A stretch of 16,443 bases of DNA from contig JAGLCE010000012.1 in assembly GCA_023146365.1 (NCBI GenBank), positions 1-16,443 on the forward strand, given 5' to 3'. Positions 1 to 6,447 of this stretch are shown one piece after another (positions within the stretch are counted from its first letter, which is position 1; each line of letters begins with the position of its first letter). This DNA comes from Endozoicomonadaceae bacterium (lineage in GTDB: Bacteria; Pseudomonadota; Gammaproteobacteria; Pseudomonadales; Endozoicomonadaceae). Made by a program: the position numbers and the translations under genes. The notes beneath the pieces were generated by a model that saw only the letters and a program-made list of their open reading frames with translations, had not been told where the DNA came from and searched no databases.

Positions 1-168
1 CTGACTTAATCCCAAAAGGGCCTGAGGATCTTCGATATTACCTACTCCTAAATCACTGAACGGATCATTTTCACTGGTAACAGTTTCCTCTACGCCTCTC
101 GATTCCCATAAAGGGGTTCTGGGGTTGATAAAAGCAACAGCACCAGTATATTGAGATGTAGAGTCCAT
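1..168 (-). CDS. Unrecognised protein, N-terminal part (runs off window)
   Basis: An open minus-strand frame begins with ATG at 168 and stays open for 56 codons to the edge of the window. The start is supported by an AAGGA Shine-Dalgarno sequence eight bases upstream. The peptide begins MDSTSQYTGAVAF and ends IEDPQALLGLSQ. It is mildly acidic and rich in Ser, Thr, Asp and Glu, with no signal peptide or membrane segment. I do not recognise the family. The short segment 'EDP..LLGLSQ' recalls the stretch before the C-terminal helix of type III secretion inner-rod/needle proteins (SctI/PrgJ type). That is only a visual resemblance over about 12 residues, and the diagnostic C-terminal helix lies outside the window. 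The A+T-rich upstream region differs from the backbone genes and suggests accessory DNA. Confidence 0.7.
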   Translation of the reverse strand, partial: MDSTSQYTGAVAFINPRTPLWESRGVEETVTSENDPFSDLGVGNIEDPQALLGLSQ

Positions 169-299
169 TAGATTGATCCTTCTTTAGTGTGATTAAAGCA
201 ATGATAACTTAATTATTTCTTAACAAATAGGAAATCAATATTATTAATAATCGTGATTGAAATTTTAATTTCAAGTGCAGTACCGATTAATTGTTAGTT

Positions 300-330
300 T
301 TGCTTGCTTGCTTGCTTGATTGCTTGATTG
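300..330. repeat. TTGC/TTGA tetranucleotide microsatellite
   Basis: Seven and a half consecutive tetranucleotide units: four TTGC, then TTGA, TTGC, TTGA and TTG, followed directly by seven T. The tract lies about 130 bases upstream of the minus-strand gene that starts at 168 and 600 bases upstream of phoA. Tetranucleotide repeats of this kind can change length by slipped-strand mispairing. The last ATTGCTTGA (319-327) is also an inverted match to TCAAGCAAT at 353-361. Confidence 0.8.
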
Positions 331-348
331 TTTTTTTATAATTCTGCT

Positions 349-364
349 GGATTCAAGCAATAAG
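349..364. repeat. Solo copy of an IS30-type element end
   Basis: The 16 bases GGATTCAAGCAATAAG are identical to 13243-13258, where they form the terminal bases of a decayed IS30-family element. No transposase coding is visible next to this copy, so it could be an orphan inverted repeat left after deletion or excision. A chance match of 16 bases within a window of this size is unlikely but possible. Confidence 0.4.
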
Positions 365-641
365 AGAGAAAAGGGGTCAAATCACTTGTGCCCAGGATCG
401 CGACAGATTTGTTCTACCAGATTTTAATATGGCAGAGGTGGATGGCGTGGTGTGATCTTATCAATGTAATAAATTACATAACTACCGAAATTCTGCAAAG
501 GGTAACACTAGAAATATTAACGGTTTCTTGGCGTGTAAATACGGGTATCCAGTGCAGCACCGTCAGGATGATAAAGTAAGGGGATTCTGGTTCTGTTATT
601 TTGTAGCGGCTTCTACCCATGTTTAGTTTCCCTATGCATTA

Positions 642-657
642 CCATGCGGGAGCGTGG
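642..657. repeat. REP-like hairpin
   Basis: CCATGC-GGGA-GCGTGG can form a six-pair stem with one G-U pair and a GGGA loop. It is followed by GAACGAG. The G+C-rich hairpin stands out within A+T-rich surroundings and resembles the 'GCGTGGGAACG' extragenic palindromes common in gammaproteobacterial genomes. Only one copy is present here, so repetitiveness cannot be judged from the window. Confidence 0.35.
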
Positions 658-844
658 GAACGAGATACGATTAATAACGTGATAACAGGTATAATAAAAC
701 TCTACTAAATATGAATAACGCTTTGTGGAGTCTTCCTCTATTAATTTTATCGTATTTAATCCATGAGTAAATTGTTGTATGGGTTATAACTGTAGCAGGT
801 AACTCTATTTTTATAAGATAACAGATATTTCCTGCTTAACAAAC

Positions 845-885
845 CTGTTATTACCATTTTTTTCTACTTATTTACAAGATAGAAT
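845..885 (+). promoter_or_regulatory. Possible phosphate-regulated promoter of the phosphatase gene
   Basis: A -10-like TAGAAT (880-885) lies 46 bases before the ATG at 932. It has no real -35 box, only a T-run at the expected place. Upstream, CTGTTAT (845-851) matches six of seven bases of a PhoB half-site (CTGTCAT), and a second recognisable half-site at the usual 11-base spacing is not seen. CTGTTAT also pairs with ATAACAG at 818-824 as an inverted repeat. An activator-dependent promoter is plausible, but the evidence is weak. Confidence 0.2.
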
Positions 886-931
886 GAAATACCAGACACC
901 ATATTCTTTTTATTATTATGGATAAATATTG

Positions 932-2536
932 ATGAATTTTAGAAATAAACTACTAACAAGCCTGATCATTGTAGGTTGTACTACGATGACGGGTTGCGCA
1001 CCGGATGACTCAAAAGATACTGTTATCGAATCCGGCAAAGTAAAAAATATCATTATGATGATCGGCGACGGCATGGGGCCACAGCAGATAGGTCTACTGC
1101 AGACGTACGCACATCGTGCCCCACACTCAATCTATAAAGGGCGTCCAACGGGGATTAGTCGTGTCATCGACGCAGGTGTACTGGGTATTTCCAGCACCGG
1201 ATCACACAACAAGATTGTTGTGGATTCTGCCGCCTCAGCTACCCAGCTAGCCACCGGAGAGTCCACCTCGAACACACTGATTGGTATGAACGCTCAAGGT
1301 GATAACCTGGAAACGATTGTTGAATACGCTCAGAGGATGAAAAAGGCGACGGGACTGGTCTCTGATACCAGTCTGACCGATGCAACGCCAGCCTCTTTTG
1401 CCGCACATCAGCCACACCGCAACCTCGAAAATGAGATTGCGGTGGATATGATTCGTATCGGTCCGGACATAATGCTATCCGGTGGCCTGCTCCATTTTGT
1501 GCCTCAGTCCGTCAATAATAAAGGCGCAACTTATAATACAATTCATAACTTAAATGATGGCGCTTTCAAGATCAGCTCCCAACGAAAAGACGACGTTAAC
1601 TTGCTGACAGAAGCAAAGGATTCCGGCTATCAACTGGCCTTCACTCGTGAGCAGATGAATCAGGTTAAAGACGGTAAATTGCTGGGTCTGTTCGCTAACG
1701 CCTACATGATGGACGGTATTAATTACACAGCGACAAAAAATTCCAAAGACCGTACTGAACCAACCCTAAAAGAGATGACCATGAAGGCGCTGGATATCCT
1801 GAGCCACAACGAAAATGGCTTTTTCTTGATGGTTGAAGGCGGTCAGATTGATTGGGCCGGACATGAGAACGATGTAGGCTCCATGCTGCATGAGATGATT
1901 AAGTTTGATGAAGCCGTAGAAGCGGTCTACGAGTGGGTTGCACAGCGTAATGACACGCTAATGATTGTAACGGCCGACCACGAAACCGGCTCTTTCGGTC
2001 TTATCAAAGACACAATAAACGATGCGCGAACAACGCCAAATCTGCCGACTCAAAGTACCAGTGGAGTGAGCGACTGCCAGTCTACACCCAAAATATCGGA
2101 GCTGAGCATACTGGATCGTATCTACGCCCAGACGCGCAGCAACAAAAACATCTGGCATGATTTTGAAGCACTGCCAGCCGATCAGCAGACAGGAAAGAAA
2201 CTGGCTAAAATCATGAACCAACACCATGACTTCGAAGTCACTAGCGCAATGACGGCCACTATTCTAGCGTTCAAACGACCCTCTTCCAAAAAAGATAAGC
2301 CGACACTGGGAACTGAGCCAAGAGTCAACTCCTTCTCTGTGAATGGCAAAAATACGCACTATAACAGGATGGGACACACCCTGGCTAACTATCAGCATGT
2401 CGCCTGGGGTACCGGCACACACACGGATACACCGGTACTCGTTATCGCGTTTGGTCCGAAAGCTGCCACTGCGCCATTTTCGAAATATCTCACTCACCCA
2501 GAAGTGGGTCAGTTAACGAAAAACTCACTGGAATAA
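932..2536 (+). CDS. phoA: Alkaline phosphatase, PhoA family, probable lipoprotein
   Basis: This 534-residue enzyme hydrolyses phosphate monoesters outside the cytoplasm to supply inorganic phosphate. The N terminus is a short lipoprotein-type signal: a basic start, a hydrophobic core (residues 7-16) and a lipobox-like MTGC with Cys22. The enzyme should therefore be anchored in a membrane facing the periplasm or cell surface. Family motifs are in order: IGDGMG (Asp46, metal), VVDSAASAT (nucleophile Ser99), LTDATPASF (Asp150, Thr152), VEGGQIDWAGH (Glu302, Asp307, His311), VTADHE (Asp349, His350) and WGTGTHTDTP (His497). Position 308, which corresponds to Lys328 of E. coli PhoA, is Trp. ATG at 932 is preferred over the TTG at 929, with a weak GGA nine bases upstream. 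The gene converges on ppx with 51 bases between stop codons. Phosphate-starvation control is expected for the family but weakly supported here. Confidence 0.93.
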   Translation: MNFRNKLLTSLIIVGCTTMTGCAPDDSKDTVIESGKVKNIIMMIGDGMGPQQIGLLQTYAHRAPHSIYKGRPTGISRVIDAGVLGISSTGSHNKIVVDSAASATQLATGESTSNTLIGMNAQGDNLETIVEYAQRMKKATGLVSDTSLTDATPASFAAHQPHRNLENEIAVDMIRIGPDIMLSGGLLHFVPQSVNNKGATYNTIHNLNDGAFKISSQRKDDVNLLTEAKDSGYQLAFTREQMNQVKDGKLLGLFANAYMMDGINYTATKNSKDRTEPTLKEMTMKALDILSHNENGFFLMVEGGQIDWAGHENDVGSMLHEMIKFDEAVEAVYEWVAQRNDTLMIVTADHETGSFGLIKDTINDARTTPNLPTQSTSGVSDCQSTPKISELSILDRIYAQTRSNKNIWHDFEALPADQQTGKKLAKIMNQHHDFEVTSAMTATILAFKRPSSKKDKPTLGTEPRVNSFSVNGKNTHYNRMGHTLANYQHVAWGTGTHTDTPVLVIAFGPKAATAPFSKYLTHPEVGQLTKNSLE

Positions 2537-2587
2537 AGAGCATCATACATTGCACGACCGCAGACTGACGGAGGCTTTTAGAGACCT

Positions 2588-4090
2588 TTAAATGTATGTC
2601 AGTCGATAATCCGTCCGTTCCAGATACTCCCGCTCATGCTCAAAACTCGCCTTTACCAGCGGCCGTTTGTCGAGCCAGCCTTCCGAGAAGATCAGTTTCA
2701 TCTGCCGCTCCTTGACCTGCAATTTAACATCGGGAAAGCGATCCGTACGAATCTGGCTAAGTAGAATCGTCAGGCGTAGCAAGATCATCAGGCGAAGCTG
2801 TTGAGTGAATTTCATTTCAGGGAGTTGACAAAGTAACTGTAACGGCAATGTTCGGCGGTGACCACGTACCAGTATAGCAAGCTGTTGCTGTTCGTAGCGT
2901 GAGAAACCGAACAAATCGGAATTCTGGATAATATAAGCACCATGGCGGTGGAACTGGACATCAGAGATATTCATGCCAATCTCATGTAACAGTGCAGCGT
3001 CTTGCAGCAACCTGCAATCGGCCTCAATCAGTTTCCAGTCATCTGCGACCTGCTTGAATAGTGGCTCGACCTGCTTGCTCACCCGTCTTGCCCGCTCTTC
3101 ATCTGCATGATGGCGAGTCATCAGGGCATGGATAGTACGCTCACGCACATCCTCATGGCTCTGTCGGCCTACTAGATCATAAAGAACGCCTTCACGTAGT
3201 GCACCGGCAGAGTAATCCATAGCGTCTATCTCAAGGCTATCAAAAATGGCCATGAGAATGGCTAGGCCAGCCGGAAACAGAGCGACTCGCTCCGACTTCA
3301 AGCCTGGAAATTTCACTTCCTCTACGTTCTGAAACGTCAGAACATCACTTTTTAATTGCTTCAGCCCGTCCAAGGTGATGCGGTCAAAGCCTCGCTCACC
3401 CAAAATGTTGTGGACTGATTTGACGGAACCGGATGAACCAATAACATTAACCCATCCCTCACTCCGATAGGCTTTCTCTATACTCATCATCTCTCGACGA
3501 GCGCTGTAATACGCTTTCCGAAAATGCTGGTTGCTGAGGCTTCCATGAGGAAAGTACTGGCGGGTATAAGTGACACAACCCATATGGAGGCTTTCCAACA
3601 GACAGGATTCGAAGCGTTGACCAATGATAAACTCAGTGCTACCTCCCCCTATATCCACCACCAAGCGACGCTCGCCATCATCGAAACAGGTTTGCACGAG
3701 CCCGAGATAGATAAGACGTGCTTCCTCGCGTCCCGCAAGGATATCAACACGATGTCCCAACTCTTGCTCAGCCAGCCTGACAAATATGTCACTGTTTCGG
3801 GCTTTGCGCAGGGCACTGGTGCCAACAATCCGGATATTGCTCGACGCCATGCCATCAATATATTCGGCGAACTCTCGCAGACACGATAAGCCCAGCTCCA
3901 TCGCCTCGTCGGTCAACAGGCAACGCTCATCAAGGCCTGTGCTCAGTTGTACTTTTTTACTCAGATGCTTCACCGGACGAATTTCATTATGATCCTGACG
4001 AGCCAGCAACATATGAAAGCTGTTAGAGCCGAGGTCTATAGCGACCACAAGAGGGAGACTCTCGGCATCGGTGACATCAGGTGTTATCAT
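2588..4090 (-). CDS. ppx: Exopolyphosphatase / guanosine pentaphosphatase (Ppx/GppA)
   Basis: This 500-residue cytoplasmic phosphohydrolase of the sugar kinase/Hsp70/actin fold releases phosphate from the ends of polyphosphate or from pppGpp. The first phosphate-binding loop is AIDLGSNSFHM (residues 17-27). The conserved AGREEARLIYLG segment (119-130) carries the catalytic-region glutamates, and the second loop LVVDIGGGSTEFI follows. The C-terminal half contains the HD-like domain (around LLHEIGM and HRHGAYII). Length fits both Ppx (about 513) and GppA (about 494), and the motifs do not separate them. A divergent ppx-trxA-rho arrangement is common in Pseudomonas-type genomes, which favours ppx. 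The chosen ATG has no strong Shine-Dalgarno, but the family N terminus begins about 15 residues later, so it is reasonable. It shares the upstream region with trxA. Confidence 0.93.
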   Translation of the reverse strand: MITPDVTDAESLPLVVAIDLGSNSFHMLLARQDHNEIRPVKHLSKKVQLSTGLDERCLLTDEAMELGLSCLREFAEYIDGMASSNIRIVGTSALRKARNSDIFVRLAEQELGHRVDILAGREEARLIYLGLVQTCFDDGERRLVVDIGGGSTEFIIGQRFESCLLESLHMGCVTYTRQYFPHGSLSNQHFRKAYYSARREMMSIEKAYRSEGWVNVIGSSGSVKSVHNILGERGFDRITLDGLKQLKSDVLTFQNVEEVKFPGLKSERVALFPAGLAILMAIFDSLEIDAMDYSAGALREGVLYDLVGRQSHEDVRERTIHALMTRHHADEERARRVSKQVEPLFKQVADDWKLIEADCRLLQDAALLHEIGMNISDVQFHRHGAYIIQNSDLFGFSRYEQQQLAILVRGHRRTLPLQLLCQLPEMKFTQQLRLMILLRLTILLSQIRTDRFPDVKLQVKERQMKLIFSEGWLDKRPLVKASFEHEREYLERTDYRLTYI

Positions 4091-4158
4091 GAGCTACAAA
4101 TCACGTCCGATAATAAAGCAAGAAGACCAGATCTCTCCGACGAAGAAATCATCAATAA

Positions 4159-4209
4159 CCAGAGAGAGCAAGCATAACACCAGAGAGAGCAAGCATAACC
4201 AGCATAACC
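4159..4209. repeat. 21-base direct tandem repeat in the ppx-trxA intergenic region
   Basis: Two adjacent 21-base units (4159-4179 and 4180-4200) beginning CCAGAGAGAGCAAGC differ only at the last base. A partial third copy of the unit's end, AGCATAACC, follows at 4201-4209. The repeat lies between the two divergent genes, about 60 bases upstream of the candidate trxA -10 box. It looks like recent slippage duplication. No known binding-site consensus is apparent. Confidence 0.85.
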
Positions 4210-4269
4210 AGAATGTTAGGGTTCGGTGCAGATAAAAGCGGTACACTTTAGAATCGGTGTGTGAAGAGT

Positions 4270-4298
4270 TTATTACGGTTGTAGCTCAGTGCTATGAT
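4270..4298 (+). promoter_or_regulatory. Candidate trxA promoter
   Basis: TATGAT (4293-4298) is a good -10 match (five of six). The -35 position at a 17-base spacing is TTATTA (4270-4275), a poor match. Transcription would start near 4305, giving a leader of about 45 bases to the trxA start. No other comparable -10 is seen in this intergenic region. Confidence 0.35.
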
Positions 4299-4350
4299 CA
4301 CACACTTACTCAACTTTATTTACTTTTAGATTAGGCAGGAGCCTGCATCC

Positions 4351-4677
4351 ATGAGCGAGATTATTAATATAACGGACGCCACTTTTGAGGAGCATGTTTT
4401 GAAGGAAGAGCTCCCTGTACTGGTAGACTACTGGGCTGAATGGTGCGGCCCCTGCAAGATGATTGCACCAATCTTAGAAGATATCGCTGTCGAATATGAA
4501 GGTAAGTTGAAGATCTGCAAGCTAAACATTGATGAAAATGAAGTAATTGCGCCCAAGTATAATGTTCGCGGCATTCCCACCTTGATGCTATTCCGTAATG
4601 GCGAGATGATTGCATCGAAAGTGGGAGCACTGTCCAAGTCCCAATTGTCTGAGTTTCTGGATAGCAACCTAACTTAA
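4351..4677 (+). CDS. trxA: Thioredoxin 1
   Basis: This 108-residue cytoplasmic thiol-disulfide oxidoreductase keeps protein cysteines reduced and donates electrons to enzymes such as ribonucleotide reductase, using electrons from thioredoxin reductase. It shows the exact thioredoxin layout: the DYWAEWCGPCK active site with Cys32 and Cys35, the buried Asp26, and the cis-proline in RGIPTL (Pro76). Length and numbering match E. coli TrxA. The ATG at 4351 is well supported by AGGAG (4337-4341) nine bases upstream. It is followed by rho 342 bases downstream, the usual gammaproteobacterial order, and is divergent from ppx. There is one additional cysteine, Cys56, outside the active site. Confidence 0.98.
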   Translation: MSEIINITDATFEEHVLKEELPVLVDYWAEWCGPCKMIAPILEDIAVEYEGKLKICKLNIDENEVIAPKYNVRGIPTLMLFRNGEMIASKVGALSKSQLSEFLDSNLT

Positions 4678-5019
4678 TGCTCTAGGCGTTAGACTCGCGA
4701 TCAACGTATTTTCCTATTGGTCGCTTAGGCATTTTGTGCTTGCTAACCCTGAGTACACTGCTTGATTTTTATTAAAAAAAAGAGAAACCATTATAAAACA
4801 CTGGACTACCATTGCAGTCAGTGTTACCCTGAATCTAAAATTGATAAACCATCGTTGAAATGTATTTTTTGGTATGAATATGCATCTGAGTTAACAAGAT
4901 GCCAAGATCACGGGCTATTTTCTCATCTGAGCTGTAAATCGAACAGAAGCCTGACACTTTCATTAGCGAATAGATTAACAACCATCCTCCTCTCATTGAG
5001 CAACTTAACATAGTCAGTT
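4678..5019 (+). promoter_or_regulatory. trxA-rho intergenic region / rho leader
   Basis: 342 bases contain no gene I accept. In enterobacteria the space before rho is a long leader at which Rho terminates its own transcription, and this region could play the same part. A pyrimidine-rich, G-poor stretch lies at 4983-4996 (CCATCCTCCTCTC) just before the start codon. An imperfect seven-pair inverted repeat follows trxA (GCGATCA/TGGTCGC), without a T-run. Candidate promoter boxes such as TTGAAA (4855) lack a convincing -10. An 83-codon frame (4762-5013) starts with TTG and has no Shine-Dalgarno. It is not called. Confidence 0.35.
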
Positions 5020-6279
5020 ATGCATCTTACCGAACTAAAGAAAAAGCCTGTCTCTGAGCTTTTGCATATTGCAGAAAATATGGGACTTGAAAACCTTGCC
5101 CGCTCACGCAAACAGGACGTGATCTTCACTATCCTGAAATTCCATGCGCGCAGCGGTGAAGATATCTATGGCGACGGGGTTCTGGAGATCCTCCAGGATG
5201 GCTTCGGCTTCCTTCGTTCCGCTGACTGCTCCTATTTAGCTGGTCCAGATGACATCTATGTTTCACCCAGCCAAATCCGTCGGTTCAACCTGCGTACGGG
5301 GGATAGCATATCCGGAAAAATCCGCCCCCCGAAAGAAGGTGAGCGCTATTTTGCCCTTTTGAAAGTCGACGAAATCAATTTCGACAAACCTGAAAACGCC
5401 CGTAACAAGATTCTCTTCGAAAACCTGACACCGCTATTTCCTAATAGTCGCCTGACAATGGAAATAGGGAATGGCTCCACTGAAGATCTGACAGGTCGGT
5501 TTATTGACCTAGTCTCTCCGGTGGGTAAGGGGCAGCGTGGCCTAGTGGTTTCTCCGCCCAAAGCCGGTAAAACTCTGATGTTGCAAAATATTGCAGCCAA
5601 CATCGCCAGGAATAACCCTGAATGTCATCTGATCGTTCTGCTGATTGATGAACGTCCGGAAGAGGTGACAGAGATGTCTCGCTCAGTACGCGGCGAAGTC
5701 GTTGCATCCACCTTTGATGAGCCGCCATCACGCCACGTCCAGGTTGCCGAGATGGTACTGGAAAAAGCCAAACGTCTGGTTGAGCACAAGAAAGACGTGG
5801 TGATTCTACTCGACTCCATCACTCGTCTGGCGCGTGCCTACAACACCGTCATTCCATCATCTGGCAAGGTATTGACTGGTGGAGTTGACGCTCACGCCTT
5901 AGAGCGTCCCAAACGTTTTTTCGGTGCAGCTCGTAATATAGAAGAAGGCGGCAGCCTGACTATTATCGCAACAGCGCTGGTAGATACCGGCTCCAAGATG
6001 GATGAGGTTATCTATGAAGAGTTTAAAGGTACCGGTAATATGGAGATCCATCTGGATCGACGGATTGCTGAAAAGCGCGTCTTCCCAGCGATTGGTATCA
6101 ACAAGTCAGGCACTCGCCGTGAAGACCTGCTGACCACAGACGAAGAGCTACAGCGCATGTGGATTTTGCGCAAACTCCTTCACCCGATGGATGAGACTGC
6201 TGCAGTTGAATTCCTTCTGGATCGCATGAAGCATACCAAGACCAATACGGATTTCTTCCAGTCCATGAAACGAAAATAA
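5020..6279 (+). CDS. rho: Transcription termination factor Rho
   Basis: Rho is the hexameric RNA-dependent ATPase/helicase that ends transcription of untranslated RNA. The protein has 419 residues, the length of E. coli Rho, and matches its architecture throughout. The N-terminal helical domain begins MHLTELKKKPVSELL. The RNA-binding cold-shock-like domain follows with DGFGFLRS and YLAGPDDIYVSPSQIRRFNL, then GKIRPPKEGERYFALLKV. The Walker A loop is SPPKAGKT (about 178-185), Walker B is VVILLDSITRLARAYN, the Q-loop region is SSGKVLTGGVD, and the R-loop is KGTGNMEIHLDR. No good Shine-Dalgarno precedes the ATG, but homology fixes the start. The gene ends at a strong intrinsic terminator. Confidence 0.98.
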   Translation: MHLTELKKKPVSELLHIAENMGLENLARSRKQDVIFTILKFHARSGEDIYGDGVLEILQDGFGFLRSADCSYLAGPDDIYVSPSQIRRFNLRTGDSISGKIRPPKEGERYFALLKVDEINFDKPENARNKILFENLTPLFPNSRLTMEIGNGSTEDLTGRFIDLVSPVGKGQRGLVVSPPKAGKTLMLQNIAANIARNNPECHLIVLLIDERPEEVTEMSRSVRGEVVASTFDEPPSRHVQVAEMVLEKAKRLVEHKKDVVILLDSITRLARAYNTVIPSSGKVLTGGVDAHALERPKRFFGAARNIEEGGSLTIIATALVDTGSKMDEVIYEEFKGTGNMEIHLDRRIAEKRVFPAIGINKSGTRREDLLTTDEELQRMWILRKLLHPMDETAAVEFLLDRMKHTKTNTDFFQSMKRK

Positions 6280-6286
6280 TAGATAG

Positions 6287-6330
6287 ATAACAGGACAAAA
6301 GGCCGGTCTTCCGGCCTTTTGTCCTGTTAT
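6287..6330 (+). terminator. Intrinsic terminator of rho
   Basis: A perfect 20-bp inverted repeat (6287-6306 with 6311-6330) surrounds a TCTT loop. The core GGCCGG-TCTT-CCGGCC is flanked by AAAA on the left and TTTT on the right, giving a classical hairpin plus U-tract that could also work in the opposite direction. It begins eight bases after the rho stop codon. Confidence 0.92.
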
Positions 6331-6413
6331 TGTTGTTGTTATTGTTGTTGTTATTGTTATTGTTATTGTTGTTGTTATTGTTGTTGTTATTGTTGTTGTT
6401 GTTGTTGTTGTTA
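6327..6413 (+). repeat. (TTG/TTA)29 trinucleotide microsatellite
   Basis: Twenty-nine uninterrupted triplets are either TTG or TTA, with no other triplet for 87 bases. The first part shows a 12-base superperiod, TTATTGTTGTTG, and the last part is seven TTG in a row. It starts inside the right arm of the rho terminator and ends 34 bases before the ubiD start codon. One frame would encode polyleucine, but it has no ATG and no ribosome binding site. A length-variable non-coding tract is more likely. Confidence 0.95.
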
Positions 6414-6447
6414 TTTTTCAGACAGATCGTAAACGAAATTACTATTC

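Larger units (their letters stand above)
169..931. other. A+T-rich intergenic region between the left partial gene and phoA
   Basis: About 760 bases without a convincing gene. It holds a TTGC-type tandem repeat (300-330), a 16-base copy of an IS30-like element end (349-364), a short REP-like hairpin (642-657), an 18-base A+T palindrome (257-274, TTGAAATT-TT-AATTTCAA), and the upstream control region of the phosphatase gene. A 63-codon frame at 388-579 starts with GTG, resembles nothing I know and is not called. The region looks like decayed, rearranged DNA rather than a compact promoter region. Confidence 0.6.

Noticed and set aside
388..579. 63-codon plus-strand frame starting with GTG
   Set aside because: There is no recognisable similarity, the composition is that of random A+T-rich DNA, and it lies in a decayed intergenic region. 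An AGGGG eleven bases upstream is too far to be convincing.
2544..2604. Inverted repeats CATACATT/AATGTATG and GACTGAC/GTCAGTC between phoA and ppx, possible shared terminator
   Set aside because: Loops are long, the arms overlap each other and the ppx coding end, and no T-run follows on either strand.
3524..3889. Long open frames antisense to ppx, hemY, hemX and hemD
   Set aside because: They are shadows of strongly supported genes on the other strand and show no domain or Shine-Dalgarno of their own.
4159..4209. Short repeats as a CRISPR array
   Set aside because: The units are directly adjacent with no spacers. No other regularly spaced repeats or cas genes are present.
4280..4292. TGTAGCTCAGT sequence resembling a tRNA D-arm
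   Set aside because: No acceptor, anticodon or T-arm (no GGTTCRA) follows, so it is only a short coincidental match.
4762..5013. 83-codon frame before rho, possible RhoL-like leader peptide
   Set aside because: It starts with TTG without a Shine-Dalgarno, is far longer than known rho leader peptides and has no recognisable features.
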